Shown here: positions 15,529 through 24,409 of the stretch, piece after piece
Layout: each line of letters starts with the position of its first letter
How positions within the stretch are numbered: the stretch's first letter is position 1
Assembly: GCF_900111895.1 (NCBI RefSeq)
Contig: NZ_FOKB01000008.1
Coordinates: forward strand, 1-64,000
From: Pseudomonas simiae
Lineage (GTDB): Bacteria > Pseudomonadota > Gammaproteobacteria > Pseudomonadales > Pseudomonadaceae
Length of the DNA stretch: 64,000 nucleotides
Reading direction: 5' to 3'
Made by a program: the position numbers and the translations under genes
The notes under the pieces: generated by a model
What the model was told of the DNA's origin: nothing
The model's input: only the letters and a program-made list of their open reading frames with translations
Database searches by the model: none

Positions 15529-16578
15529 TCAGCCGGCTAGCTGTTCCTGCGCACCTTGGGCTTCAACCTCCAGCCACCACGCACACCCTCGCTCAGGCTG
15601 GTTCAAGCTGAACGCCTGCCCCATCTGCGGTGTGGTGATACACACGTTGCGCTCCCAGGCCAGGGCCATGATGCGGTCGAACGGTTCGTGCCAGGCATGG
15701 AACGCCAGGTCGAAGGTGCCGTTATGAATCGGCAGCAACCAGCGGCCTTTGAGATCGATATGCGCTTGCAGGGTTTGCTCAGGTTGCATGTGCACGTGGG
15801 GCCAATCGACGTTGTAAGCGCCTGTTTCCATCAGCGTCAGGTCAAACGGACCGTACTGTTCGCCGATGCGTTTAAAGCCGTCGAAGTAACCGGTATCGCC
15901 GCTGAAAAAAATCCGTCGCGCACCATCGATCATCACCCAGGAACACCACAAGGTCTGGTTGGCATCCAACAGGCCCCGCCCGGAAAAATGCTGCGCAGGC
16001 GTGGCAACAAACCGAATGCCCTCCACCTCAGTGCCCTGCCACCAATCCAGCTGGCGCACTTTGCTGGCGTCCACGCCCCATTTCACCAGAATGTCCCCGA
16101 CGCCCAGCGGCGCGAGAAAATAGCGGGTCTTATCGGCCAATTGGACGACAGCCTTGCGGTCAAGATGGTCGTAGTGGTTGTGGGAAAGAATCACTGCCTC
16201 TAGCGGCGGCAGCTCCTCAAGACTGATGGGCGGTTGGTGGAAACGCTTGGGGCCGGCCCAACTGAACGGCGACGCACGCTCGGCGAACACCGGGTCGGTC
16301 ACCCAGAATTTGCCGCGCATTTTCAGCAAGACCGTGGAATGCCCGAGACGGAACACGCTGTGATCCGGCGCCGCCAACAGCTGCTCGTGCGTCAGCGGCT
16401 GCACCGGGATCTGCCCCACCGGCCGCGTGCTGCGCGGCTTGTTGAACAACATATTCCAGAAAATACGCAGGGTTTTGCCGAAGCCCCCCTGCTGTACGGG
16501 CGCCTCGTTGCTGAAGTGCCCCTGGTCTTGCTTGGGCGCTGCCGGCGAAGAATCGACACGGGACGAAATCGTGGCCAT
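15529..16578 (-). CDS. MBL-fold metallo-hydrolase, NAPE-PLD/UlaG-like
   Basis: 349 residues. The metal-binding motif HNHYDHLD (about 138-145) follows VILS, with later histidines in TPAQHFSGR, the Asp in FFSGDTGYFDG and a His in LLPIHNGTF. This is the beta-lactamase-fold group that includes NAPE-hydrolysing phospholipase D and L-ascorbate-6-phosphate lactonase. The N-terminal 40 residues are disordered in character. It is divergent from a TetR gene with a palindrome between, so it is probably repressed by that TetR protein. The true substrate is unknown; a phosphodiester or lactone is most likely. Confidence 0.86.
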   Translation of the reverse strand: MATISSRVDSSPAAPKQDQGHFSNEAPVQQGGFGKTLRIFWNMLFNKPRSTRPVGQIPVQPLTHEQLLAAPDHSVFRLGHSTVLLKMRGKFWVTDPVFAERASPFSWAGPKRFHQPPISLEELPPLEAVILSHNHYDHLDRKAVVQLADKTRYFLAPLGVGDILVKWGVDASKVRQLDWWQGTEVEGIRFVATPAQHFSGRGLLDANQTLWCSWVMIDGARRIFFSGDTGYFDGFKRIGEQYGPFDLTLMETGAYNVDWPHVHMQPEQTLQAHIDLKGRWLLPIHNGTFDLAFHAWHEPFDRIMALAWERNVCITTPQMGQAFSLNQPERGCAWWLEVEAQGAQEQLAG

Positions 16579-16610
16579 TTACAGGTGACTCCTACAGACC
16601 GATCTTTAAT

Positions 16611-16626
16611 TACACTGCACAGTGTA
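16611..16626. promoter_or_regulatory. Palindromic operator between MBL and TetR genes
   Basis: TACACTGCACAGTGTA is a perfect 16-base palindrome in the 123-base divergent region. A second AGTGTA half-site lies at 16668-16673. Size and placement suit a TetR dimer acting on both promoters. Confidence 0.65.
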
Positions 16627-16701
16627 GTTTTAAGATTGCAACAAAATACACAGCAAGTAAACTACTGAGTGTAACTTTCCTTGACGAACCGAGCGCCCTC
16701 C

Positions 16702-17328
16702 ATGACTGCCCCTCAACGCCTCACCGACCGTAAACGCGAAGCCATCGTGGCCGCGGCCATCGCTGAATTTCGCGAAAACGGTTTCGAGGTCACCAGCATG
16801 GACAAGATTGCCGCCACCGCCGGCGTTTCCAAACGCACGGTGTACAACCACTTCCCCAGCAAGGAGGAGTTGTTTGCCGAAATTCTCCATCAACTCTGGG
16901 CAAGCAGCGTTGCGCAGCTCGACGTCAGCTACGCCAGCGACCGCCCACTGCGCGAACAACTGCGCGGTTTGCTGGAAGCGAAGATGAAGATGATGGCGGA
17001 CGCCAATTTCCTCGACCTTGCCAGGGTCGCCATCGCCGCCACCATCCATTCGCCGGAGCGTGCGCAGGACATGGTCACCCGTCTGAGCAAGCGCGAAGAG
17101 GGTTTTACCCAATGGGTCCGCGCCGCCCAGGAAGATGGCCGGCTCAATTGCAACGACCCGGCATTTGCCGCGCACCAAATTCAGAGCCTGCTCAAGGCGT
17201 TCGCCTTCTGGCCGCAAATTACGCTCGGCCAACCGGTTCTGGACGCCGCCACTCAGGCCAATGTTATCGAGTCCGCCATCGACCTGTTCCTGGCCGGCTA
17301 CGAAGTCACCCCTTCCCGTCAGCCATAA
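16702..17328 (+). CDS. TetR-family repressor
   Basis: 208 residues from the ATG at 16702 (in-frame TTG at 16681). The N-terminal helix-turn-helix reads REAIVAAAIAEFRENGFEVTSMDKIAATAGVSKRTVYNHFPSKEELF, the standard TetR pattern at residues 8-55; the helical C-terminal domain binds an unknown ligand. It is divergent from the MBL hydrolase gene and probably controls it and itself through the palindrome at 16611-16626. Confidence 0.9.
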   Translation: MTAPQRLTDRKREAIVAAAIAEFRENGFEVTSMDKIAATAGVSKRTVYNHFPSKEELFAEILHQLWASSVAQLDVSYASDRPLREQLRGLLEAKMKMMADANFLDLARVAIAATIHSPERAQDMVTRLSKREEGFTQWVRAAQEDGRLNCNDPAFAAHQIQSLLKAFAFWPQITLGQPVLDAATQANVIESAIDLFLAGYEVTPSRQP

Positions 17329-17518
17329 AACCTGTGGTGTGAACGACATTCCTGATCTTTTTGGCATATTCACGCGCTGTCCTGAACAAATGGCTTGGAA
17401 GGACACTGATTATTCCCACGCGAATAACTGACAATATTCACAGCTATTATCCGATCAACGGTTCGACCCGCTGACGCGCCTTGCCGCACCTGCTAATAAA
17501 GAACAGCCCCAGGAATTT

Positions 17519-18568
17519 ATGGAAAACAGACGAGGCAAAGGGCTTTCATTTGCCAGACGTATCTACAAGCCAAGGATTATCGGCTTGGGCATCGGCTGCA
17601 TCAGTGTCACAGGCGCGCTTTATCCGCTCGCAATGCCGGGCTGGGTCTGGGCATTTCTGCTGTTCAACGGTTTCGCCTGGGCGCATGTGGCCTACCAACT
17701 CTCAGCGCGCTCGCAATTTCCCTACCAGGCCGAGCAACGCAACCTGTTGTACGACTCATTGTTCGGCGGGTTCTGGGCCGCGGCCACGCAATTCACACCA
17801 CTGACAACCGTCACCATCCTTTCCATGATGACCATGAACAACGTGGCGGCGGGCGGCAAGCGGCTATTCCTGCGTGGGCTGCTGGCGCAAGTGGCCGGTA
17901 TCGGGGTCGCAGGTGCGCTTTTCGGCATTAAATTCAACCCCAACGTCAGCCTCACCCAGGTCTACACCTGCCTGCCGATGCTAACGCTCTACCCCATGGC
18001 CATCGGCATGGTTTGCTATCAGTTGGCGATTAAGTTGTCGGAACACAAACGCGCGCTCAGTGCCCTAAGCCGTACCGACAGCCTCACCGGCCTGCTCAAT
18101 CACGGCTCTTGGAAAGACCTGCTGCACCTCAAATTCCACAAATGTCAGCAACAGCAAAGCCACGCCACCATCGCCCTGATCGATATCGACCACTTCAAGC
18201 AGATCAATGACACCCACGGCCATATCGTCGGTGACGCGGTCCTGCGGCAACTGAGCCTGGAGCTGCGGCGCAACCTGAGGGAAAACGACCTTGCAGGGCG
18301 GTATGGCGGCGATGAATTCTGTGTGATTCTTCCGCAAATGCCCATGGAACAGGCCGCCCAGGTCATGGAGCGCATGCGCGAGACCTTCAGCAATTACCGC
18401 AACCCACAGATCCCTGAATTGCGCGTGAGCCTGAGCATCGGCCTGGCCGATTTCCAACCCGTCTTTACCGACGCCGCCATGTGGCTGAATGCGGCGGACC
18501 GAGCGCTGTATGCCGCAAAAGACACCGGGCGTAACCGGGTCAACATGAGCGACGAGAGGGTCGCTTAG
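17519..18568 (+). CDS. Membrane diguanylate cyclase, MASE2-GGDEF (DgcC/AdrA-like)
   Basis: 349 residues. The N terminus (RRIYKPRIIGLGIG, then several membrane segments including the Trp/Tyr-rich loop and MTMNNVAAGGKRL) is a MASE2 domain as in E. coli DgcC. The GGDEF domain starts near residue 180 with LSRTDSLTGLLNH, has IDIDHFKQIND, and the active site RYGGDEF at about 262-268. An RxxD inhibitory I-site (REND) lies five residues before GGDEF, so product inhibition by c-di-GMP is expected. AGGAA precedes the ATG. The next gene is a BdlA-like receptor, another c-di-GMP-linked type. Confidence 0.92.
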   Translation: MENRRGKGLSFARRIYKPRIIGLGIGCISVTGALYPLAMPGWVWAFLLFNGFAWAHVAYQLSARSQFPYQAEQRNLLYDSLFGGFWAAATQFTPLTTVTILSMMTMNNVAAGGKRLFLRGLLAQVAGIGVAGALFGIKFNPNVSLTQVYTCLPMLTLYPMAIGMVCYQLAIKLSEHKRALSALSRTDSLTGLLNHGSWKDLLHLKFHKCQQQQSHATIALIDIDHFKQINDTHGHIVGDAVLRQLSLELRRNLRENDLAGRYGGDEFCVILPQMPMEQAAQVMERMRETFSNYRNPQIPELRVSLSIGLADFQPVFTDAAMWLNAADRALYAAKDTGRNRVNMSDERVA

Positions 18569-18725
18569 TCGCCGGAACCGGTCCTACCACACCTCATCTG
18601 AGTTTCCTTCCTGCGCGCTGGATCAAAGCAAAAGGCCACCACTTGTCGGCTACCCAAAAAAGGTCCTGCCATTGCGGCGAACTTCTTGTCAGGCTGATCA
18701 CTCTGAACCCGTTGTCCCACCCCTC

Positions 18726-18747
18726 TGTCGGCACAAGGAAGCCGACA
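18726..18747 (+). promoter_or_regulatory. Hairpin with ACAAGGA loop, candidate RsmA/CsrA site
   Basis: TGTCGGC and GCCGACA form a perfect 7-bp stem presenting the loop ACAAGGAA. CsrA/RsmA proteins prefer ACARGGA with GGA in a hairpin loop. It lies 91 bases before the chosen start of the chemoreceptor gene. The rest of 18569-18838 holds no gene I can support. Confidence 0.4.
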
Positions 18748-18838
18748 ATGAGCAAGTCAACCGTACGGCGCATGCCTTACGGGGGCAGGCGCACACCCAT
18801 GGAAACTCCCAGCAGCCTGCTTGTCCGAGCACCCGAAC

Positions 18839-20158
18839 ATGCTATTCAACGCCCACAAGAAAACCATAGATTCCCTGCAACACACCCTTGCCCAACACGC
18901 CAGTCTGTTGGACGCCATCGAGCGCTCCATGGCGGTGATCGAATTCGACCTGCACGGCAACGTGCTGCGGGCCAATGCCAACTTCCTCCAGGCCATGGGT
19001 TACCGCGCCGAGCAGATCGAGGGCCAGTCCCATCGAATGTTCTGCACTCCCGCGTTCGCCCGCAGCGCCGAGTACAACCAGTTGTGGTCGAACCTGCGCA
19101 ATGGCCAGTACCAGTCCGGCACCTTTGAACGGGTGGCCGGCGATGGCCAGTCGGTGTGGCTGGAAGCCAGCTACAACCCGGTGCGCGATGACGCGGGCCA
19201 TGTCATCAAAGTGGTGAAGTACGCCATGGATGTCACCCCACGCCTGCAGGCAGAAAGTGAAGCCAATGCCAAACTGGCCGCCATCAGCCGGGCCATGGCG
19301 GTGATCGAGTTCAACCTCGACGGCACCATCATCACGGCCAATGCAAACTTCCTGCAGCGCATGGGTTACACCCTCGCGCAGGTCCAGGGCCAGCACCACC
19401 GCCTGTTCTGCACGAAAGCGTTGGCCAACAGCCCGGCCTACGAGGATTTCTGGCGACGCCTGAACCAGGGCGAAATGTTCAGCGGCCAGTTCGAACGGGT
19501 GGATAAGAACGGCCAGGCCGTGTGGCTCGAAGCCAACTACAACCCGGTGTACGACGCTGGCGGGCGCCTGTGCAAAGTGGTGAAGTTCGCCTCGGACGTG
19601 ACCGCCATGGTGCAGCAACATACCGCCGACGCCGCCAGTGCCGCCCAGGCGTATCACATCTCCCTGAACACCCGGGACATCGCCGAAAAAGGTGCCGAAG
19701 TGATCCAGCAAACCGCCAGCGGCATGCGCGATATTGCAGCGGATATCGACGGTTCCTCACAACTGATCGCCAAGCTGGGCGAGCGCTCGCAGCAGATCAC
19801 CGCCATCGTCAACACCATTCGCGGCATCGCTGACCAGACCAACCTGCTGGCCCTCAACGCCGCCATCGAGGCGGCGCGTGCAGGCGAGCAAGGTCGCGGG
19901 TTTGCGGTGGTGGCTGATGAAGTGCGGCAATTGGCTGCACGCACCAGCGGCTCCACGGCGGAAATCTCCAGCATGATCGCGATGATCCAGGACGAAACCC
20001 GCCAAGCCATCCACAGCATGGACGGCACCCGCGACCGCGCCGCGCAAGGGGTCGACCTGGCCAACCGCGCCGGCACGGTGATCCTGCAAATCCGCGAAGG
20101 CACCAGCGACGCGGTGCAGGCGGTGAGTGCATTCGCCAATGAGCGCGGTGGCAACTGA
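18839..20158 (+). CDS. BdlA-like chemoreceptor: two PAS domains plus MCP signalling domain
   Basis: 439 residues from the ATG at 18839, chosen because the paralogue at 50198-51517 then has the same length and a matching N terminus (MLFNAHKK against MFNRHHK). It has two PAS domains (about 20-130 and 140-250), each beginning RSMAVIEFD or RAMAVIEFN and containing HRMFC or HRLFC. The signalling hairpin follows, with NLLALNAAIEAARAGEQGRGFAVVADEVRQLA near residue 340. No membrane segment is visible, so it is a soluble receptor like BdlA, which links c-di-GMP and redox cues to biofilm dispersal. The first PAS lies only 20 residues from the start. Confidence 0.9.
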   Translation: MLFNAHKKTIDSLQHTLAQHASLLDAIERSMAVIEFDLHGNVLRANANFLQAMGYRAEQIEGQSHRMFCTPAFARSAEYNQLWSNLRNGQYQSGTFERVAGDGQSVWLEASYNPVRDDAGHVIKVVKYAMDVTPRLQAESEANAKLAAISRAMAVIEFNLDGTIITANANFLQRMGYTLAQVQGQHHRLFCTKALANSPAYEDFWRRLNQGEMFSGQFERVDKNGQAVWLEANYNPVYDAGGRLCKVVKFASDVTAMVQQHTADAASAAQAYHISLNTRDIAEKGAEVIQQTASGMRDIAADIDGSSQLIAKLGERSQQITAIVNTIRGIADQTNLLALNAAIEAARAGEQGRGFAVVADEVRQLAARTSGSTAEISSMIAMIQDETRQAIHSMDGTRDRAAQGVDLANRAGTVILQIREGTSDAVQAVSAFANERGGN

Positions 20159-20233
20159 GCCGATCTTCATACGGGGGGGTGAGCGCTCGGTCTATAGTGC
20201 TTGCTTGTTTTCAAGCAAACGTCCGAGCCCGCC

Positions 20234-20752
20234 ATGACCCCAGAAAAGACCGAAACCGCTTCCGTCGACCACCTGCGCTTCCACCGTCGCCACGCCCACT
20301 TGGCGCCGACCTTCGGCAATGACACTTTTGCCCTCAAGGCTGAAGCTTTCGCCCGGTTCTTCGGCACGCCTACCTTCCTCGGCGCACAAACCGCAATCGT
20401 GGTGGTGTGGGTGGTGCTGAACACGACCGGCATCACGCACTTCGATGTGTACCCGTTCATCCTGCTCAACCTGGCCTTCAGCCTGCAAGCGGCCTATGCC
20501 GCGCCGCTGATCCTGCTGGCCCAGACGCGCCAGGCCGCTCGCGACAAGGCGCAGTCAGAGGCCGACGCCCAACACCGCGAAGCCCTGGCCAGCGCTAACA
20601 CTGAGCGCCAGGCCCAGGCGGCTCAGACCAGCAAACAGTTACTGGAGCTGCTGGAGCAAAATACTCGCCTCACGGAGATGACCAAGCAACTGACAGAACG
20701 AATCGAAAGCCTGACGAGCGAAATGCATGAGCACTTTGTGCGAAAAACCTAA
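20234..20752 (+). CDS. DUF1003 family membrane protein
   Basis: 172 residues from the ATG at 20234. Two membrane segments (TAIVVVWVVLN and FILLNLAFSLQAAYAAPLILLA) with the invariant-looking DVYPFILLNLAFS loop identify DUF1003. A coiled-coil tail of about 70 residues rich in Gln/Glu/Ala follows. The function of the family is unknown. A 6-bp hairpin (TGCTTG/CAAGCA) overlaps its leader around 20202-20218. Its end overlaps the convergent LysR gene by 4 bases. Confidence 0.85.
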   Translation: MTPEKTETASVDHLRFHRRHAHLAPTFGNDTFALKAEAFARFFGTPTFLGAQTAIVVVWVVLNTTGITHFDVYPFILLNLAFSLQAAYAAPLILLAQTRQAARDKAQSEADAQHREALASANTERQAQAAQTSKQLLELLEQNTRLTEMTKQLTERIESLTSEMHEHFVRKT

Positions 20753-21627
20753 GGCAACCGCACGTGTCGGCCCAACTCATCAAACAGCGTGACCACTGAG
20801 CGCAGCGCCCGACAATCGGGACGCGTGAGCAACCACAGCGCTGTGTCATGCCCCGCCAATGCAGGGCCCAACGGCTGCAGGCCTTCACCCATTAAAAAGT
20901 CGGGCAACGCCGCCACCCCCAAACCCGCACGCACCAACTCGGTGACCGATAACATGCTGTTGCAGCGATAGCTGGGGCGCACGCCAGGCAAGTGCTCGCG
21001 GCGCCAGACGACCGTGGGGTGGTCGGGCAGGAAGTCATCCGGGGCGATCCAAGGCAGGTCAGCCAATTCATGACCCATGTGCTGTTGGGCGAACTCCGGA
21101 CGGGCACACACCTGATAAGCCACATTGCCCAGGCGCCGCCCCACCAGATGCTCCGGCGGCGTGCGGGTCAGGCGCAGGGCGATATCGGCGTCGCGGCGGC
21201 TGAGGTTGGCAAAATCATTCGACGTGCTCAACTCCAAGGTCAGCGCCGGGTACTCTGGCATGAACTGCGCCAGGGCCGGCAACAGCAAGCCTTGCAGCAC
21301 CGAGTCGGTGCAGGTCAGGCGCACCGTGCCGCTGATCACCTCACCGCCTTGCTCCACACCGATGCGCGCGGCCTCCAGCGCTTGTTCGGCGCGTTCTGCC
21401 TGCTGCGCCAGGTTGCTCGCCAGACTGGTGGGCAGGTAGCCGGCGCGGCTTTTTTCAAACAACGTCTGGCCCAGCGCCGCCTCCAGGCGCCGCACCGCGC
21501 GGAACACCGTGGACACGTCCACGCGCAACAGCGCCGCCGCCCGTGCGAGCGTGCCGCCACGCACCAGGGCGAGGATCAACGATAAGTCTGGGTAGTCGAT
21601 TGAATAGTGCGTCGCTGCATTGAGCAT
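20749..21627 (-). CDS. LysR-family regulator
   Basis: 292 residues from the ATG at 21627 (an in-frame TTG at 21690 would add 21 residues). The helix-turn-helix at about 10-60 reads LSLILALVRGGTLARAAALLRVDVSTVFRAVRRLE; the effector domain has DIALRLTRTPPEHLVGRRL, typical of the CrgA-like branch. It is divergent from the amidotransferase/monooxygenase pair beginning at 21708 and probably controls it. The 80-base spacer contains ATTG/CAAT repeats around 21640-21665 that could be its site. Confidence 0.86.
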   Translation of the reverse strand: MLNAATHYSIDYPDLSLILALVRGGTLARAAALLRVDVSTVFRAVRRLEAALGQTLFEKSRAGYLPTSLASNLAQQAERAEQALEAARIGVEQGGEVISGTVRLTCTDSVLQGLLLPALAQFMPEYPALTLELSTSNDFANLSRRDADIALRLTRTPPEHLVGRRLGNVAYQVCARPEFAQQHMGHELADLPWIAPDDFLPDHPTVVWRREHLPGVRPSYRCNSMLSVTELVRAGLGVAALPDFLMGEGLQPLGPALAGHDTALWLLTRPDCRALRSVVTLFDELGRHVRLP

Positions 21628-21707
21628 GTGTGGATACGCCAATATTGATTGCGTGAGCGCCAATCTATAGTGCGCCCCAGGACACCACAAGCCCTAGGAC
21701 GAACACG

Positions 21708-22409
21708 ATGAAAACCACGCCTTTGCACCTCGCCCTGATCGGCGACTACAACCCCGATGTCATCGCTCACCAAGCCATCCCCGTGGCGCTGCAACAGGCC
21801 GCCGAGACGCTGGGTCTGAGCATTCACGTACAGTGGCTCGACACCGATAACCTGCCCCCGTCACTGCACGGCTTCGACGGTTTCTGGTGCGTCCCCGCCA
21901 GCCCTTACCGTGACACCGAGGGCGCAATGCGCGCGATCCAGTTTGCCCGCGAGCAACGCCGACCGTTCCTGGGCACTTGCGGCGGTTTTCAACATGCGGT
22001 GCTTGAATACGCGCGCAACGTTCTGGGTTGGAAGGATGCCGAGCATGGCGAGCTCGCCCCGCAGTCCACGCGCGCTGTGATCGCGCCACTGAGCTGCGCG
22101 CTGGTGGAAGCCACCGACACCGTGCGCCTGGCGCCCTACACCCGGATCGCCGAGGCCTACGGCACCCTTGATGTGCAGGAAGGTTATCGCTGCCGTTATG
22201 GCGTGAACCCCGCGTTTCTCGATGCCTTGCTCAACGGCGACCTGATCCCCAGCGGCCATGACTCGGCGGGCGATCTACGGGCGGTGGAATTGCTCGACCA
22301 CCCGTTCTTCGTCGCCACCCTGTTCCAGCCCGAGCGCGTCGCGCTGAAAGGTATCACCCCGCCCTTGGCGATTGCCCTGCTCAAGGCTTGCCAGGCGGAG
22401 TCCGCATGA
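21708..22409 (+). CDS. Class I glutamine amidotransferase-like, CTP synthase-type
   Basis: 233 residues. A single GATase domain: LALIGDYN, FDGFWCVPASPYRDTEGAMRA and the nucleophile elbow LGTCGGFQHAVLEYARN (Cys at about 90), then SGHD near the end. The pattern is closest to the glutaminase half of CTP synthase but without the synthetase domain, so it probably acts as a stand-alone hydrolase or transferase. The His/Glu partners expected near the C terminus are not clear: the segment reads HPFFVATLFQPE. Its stop overlaps the next start (ATGA). The role is unknown. Confidence 0.82.
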   Translation: MKTTPLHLALIGDYNPDVIAHQAIPVALQQAAETLGLSIHVQWLDTDNLPPSLHGFDGFWCVPASPYRDTEGAMRAIQFAREQRRPFLGTCGGFQHAVLEYARNVLGWKDAEHGELAPQSTRAVIAPLSCALVEATDTVRLAPYTRIAEAYGTLDVQEGYRCRYGVNPAFLDALLNGDLIPSGHDSAGDLRAVELLDHPFFVATLFQPERVALKGITPPLAIALLKACQAESA

Positions 22410-22729
22410 TCGCCCCCACACCCAACCCGCCCTACTACGCGGTGATATTCAGCTCACAGCGCACCGAAGGCGATCAAGGCTACGGCCAGGCGGCCAGCCG
22501 CATGCTGGAACTGGCACGCGAACAACCGGGGTTTCTCGGCGTGGAGTCCGCACGGGAGGACGCTCTGGGCATCACCGTGTCGTACTGGGAGAGTGAAGCG
22601 GCCATCCTGGCCTGGAAGCAGCAGGCCGAGCACCGGGCGGTGCGCGAACAAGGGCGCGCCGCCTGGTACTCAGCCTTCCAGACGCGGGTATGCAAAGTCG
22701 AACGGGACTACCGTTTCAAGGCGGGCTAG
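22406..22729 (+). CDS. Antibiotic-biosynthesis-monooxygenase (ABM) family protein
   Basis: 107 residues. It has the ferredoxin-like ABM pattern: YYAVIFSSQR, MLELAREQPGFLGVESARED, ITVSYWESEAAILAWKQQAEHRAVREQGR, WYSAFQTRVCKVERDY. Members include heme-degrading and quinone-forming enzymes as well as proteins of unknown role. It is translationally coupled to the amidotransferase gene (ATGA overlap), so the two probably work together under the divergent LysR regulator. The end overlaps the convergent DUF2025 gene by 4 bases. Confidence 0.85.
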   Translation: MIAPTPNPPYYAVIFSSQRTEGDQGYGQAASRMLELAREQPGFLGVESAREDALGITVSYWESEAAILAWKQQAEHRAVREQGRAAWYSAFQTRVCKVERDYRFKAG

Positions 22730-23049
22730 CTCACAAGACTGCGCAACGCACTGATCTGCGGAATCTCCACCCGACGCATATACACCCGCAACGGCTCGGT
22801 GATGTTGATGCGGTCATCGATGTTTTGGTCCAGCAGCAACTGGATACGTTCGCGGGACAGGGTCATGGTCTGCTCCGGGGCCGGCAGCCAGACGAATTCG
22901 GCGGTGGGAATGATGCCGTCATCGGCCACGTCCATGCCGAAGGCGTCTTCGCTGAATCGCACGATGTAATGGCCTGTCTTGCGGTTGAGGCCAACAAAAC
23001 CGTGGAGTTGGTCGGCGGCCTGGCAGATAAGCTCGGAGGTGATGCGCAT
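22726..23049 (-). CDS. DUF2025 family protein
   Basis: 107 residues from the ATG at 23049 (TGAGG precedes it). The sequence follows the Pseudomonas DUF2025 family throughout: ITSELICQAADQLHGFVGLN, HYIVRFSEDAFGMDVADD, LLLDQNIDDRINITEPLRVYM. It is a small soluble protein conserved in the genus, function unknown. It stands alone, convergent with the ABM gene; the spacer up to glpQ (23050-23281) holds only leader sequence. Confidence 0.9.
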   Translation of the reverse strand: MRITSELICQAADQLHGFVGLNRKTGHYIVRFSEDAFGMDVADDGIIPTAEFVWLPAPEQTMTLSRERIQLLLDQNIDDRINITEPLRVYMRRVEIPQISALRSLVS

Positions 23050-23281
23050 GGTAAACCTCACTGAAAAGTCCCACAGGAACTGGAAAGATGGTTTACACGC
23101 GTGGCGAAAAGCGCCGCCCTCTAACGGGGCAGCTTCGGCCAAGAATACGGCAATGCCCGAGAAAAAAACCGAGAAAATTGAGGGCTGCACACGTTAATGT
23201 CGGTTTGGTGATAGCGCCTTTCGCAATCAATTGTTAAAAAGGAGGCCTTCTCAAAGCTACCTCTACGAAAGGACTTCGCCT

Positions 23282-24409
23282 ATGCCTGTCACGTCTACCA
23301 AGAGCGCCCTGCTGCTCGCCCTGATGCTCGGCCTTGGCCAGGCACATGCGCAAGCCCCTATCAGCCCGGCCGAATTGGCGACCAACGAAGGCATCCCCTA
23401 CCCTGCCGTGATCGCCCACCGTGGCGCTTCCTTCGATGCACCGGAATCCACCGCTGCCGCCTACAAGATCGCCCGCGACCTGGGTGCCGACTACCTGGAA
23501 ATGGACCTGCAGCGCAGCAAGGACGGCGTACTGTTCGCCCTGCACGACAATAATCTGCAGCGCACCACCGACGTGGCCACCAAGTTCCCTGATCGCAAGG
23601 ACGCCCCGGCCAACGAGTTCACTTGGAAAGAACTGCAAACCCTCGACGCCGGCAGCTGGTTCAACGCCGCCTACCCGGACCGCGCGCGCCCAGGTTTCGT
23701 CGGCCTGAAAATCCAGAGCCTGGACGACATCATCAAGATCGCTGAAGGCAACCCTCAGCACAAACCCGGCCTGTACATCGAAACCAAAGAGCCCAAGCAA
23801 TTCCCCGGCATCGAAGCCGACCTGAAGAACAAGCTGCTCGACAAAGGCTGGCTGAGCTCCGCCGGTTCCAAGCTGGGCAAGAGCAACGTTGGCGTCGGCC
23901 AGGGCAAGGGTCGCGTGGTGCTGCAAACCTTCGAAGTGGCCAGCCTGAAAGAGCTGCAGAAAGAAATGCCGAACACCCCGAAAATCCTGCTGCTGTGGGT
24001 GGGTGAAGGCAGTATCGAACCGAAGAACAAGCAGACGTTCGCTGAATCCGGCGAAACCACCAAGGCCGCCTATTACGCCAAGCAAGAGCCGAAAGACGCT
24101 GCCGAGTTCGAAAAGTGGGTCGACGAAGCCAAGAGCCTCGGCGCCATCGGCACCGGCCCATCGGCTGAGCTGACCAATCACGGCGACCAGAGCTATTCGG
24201 ACCTGGTCAAACCGGAAATGAACAAGCTGACCCACGACAAAGGCCTGCTGGTACACGTCTACACCGTGGACGAGCCGGTGGACTTCGAAAAAGTGATGAA
24301 GGCTGGCGTCGATGGCATCTTCACCAACCGCGCCGCCGAACTGCTGAAGTTCTACAAGCGCTGGCCGTCGTCCAGCGTGCAGGATCTGCTGAACGACTAT
24401 AAGTACTGA
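23282..24409 (+). CDS. glpQ: Periplasmic glycerophosphodiester phosphodiesterase
   Basis: 375 residues from the ATG at 23282 (GAAAGGA upstream). The signal peptide ends near QAHAQA (about residue 24). The GDPD TIM-barrel motifs are visible: VIAHRGASFDAPESTAAAY with catalytic His and Arg, YLEMDLQRSKDG with metal ligands, FALHDNNLQRTTD with the second catalytic His, and VDGIFTNRA at the end. It hydrolyses glycerophosphodiesters to glycerol-3-phosphate plus an alcohol in the periplasm. The next gene, an AraC regulator, starts directly at the stop codon. Confidence 0.93.
   Translation: MPVTSTKSALLLALMLGLGQAHAQAPISPAELATNEGIPYPAVIAHRGASFDAPESTAAAYKIARDLGADYLEMDLQRSKDGVLFALHDNNLQRTTDVATKFPDRKDAPANEFTWKELQTLDAGSWFNAAYPDRARPGFVGLKIQSLDDIIKIAEGNPQHKPGLYIETKEPKQFPGIEADLKNKLLDKGWLSSAGSKLGKSNVGVGQGKGRVVLQTFEVASLKELQKEMPNTPKILLLWVGEGSIEPKNKQTFAESGETTKAAYYAKQEPKDAAEFEKWVDEAKSLGAIGTGPSAELTNHGDQSYSDLVKPEMNKLTHDKGLLVHVYTVDEPVDFEKVMKAGVDGIFTNRAAELLKFYKRWPSSSVQDLLNDYKY

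Noticed and set aside
18748..19128. Short gene starting right after the RsmA-type hairpin
   Set aside because: Its frame runs deep into the chemoreceptor gene in another phase and has no protein-like character after the first codons; a very short leader peptide remains possible but unsupported.
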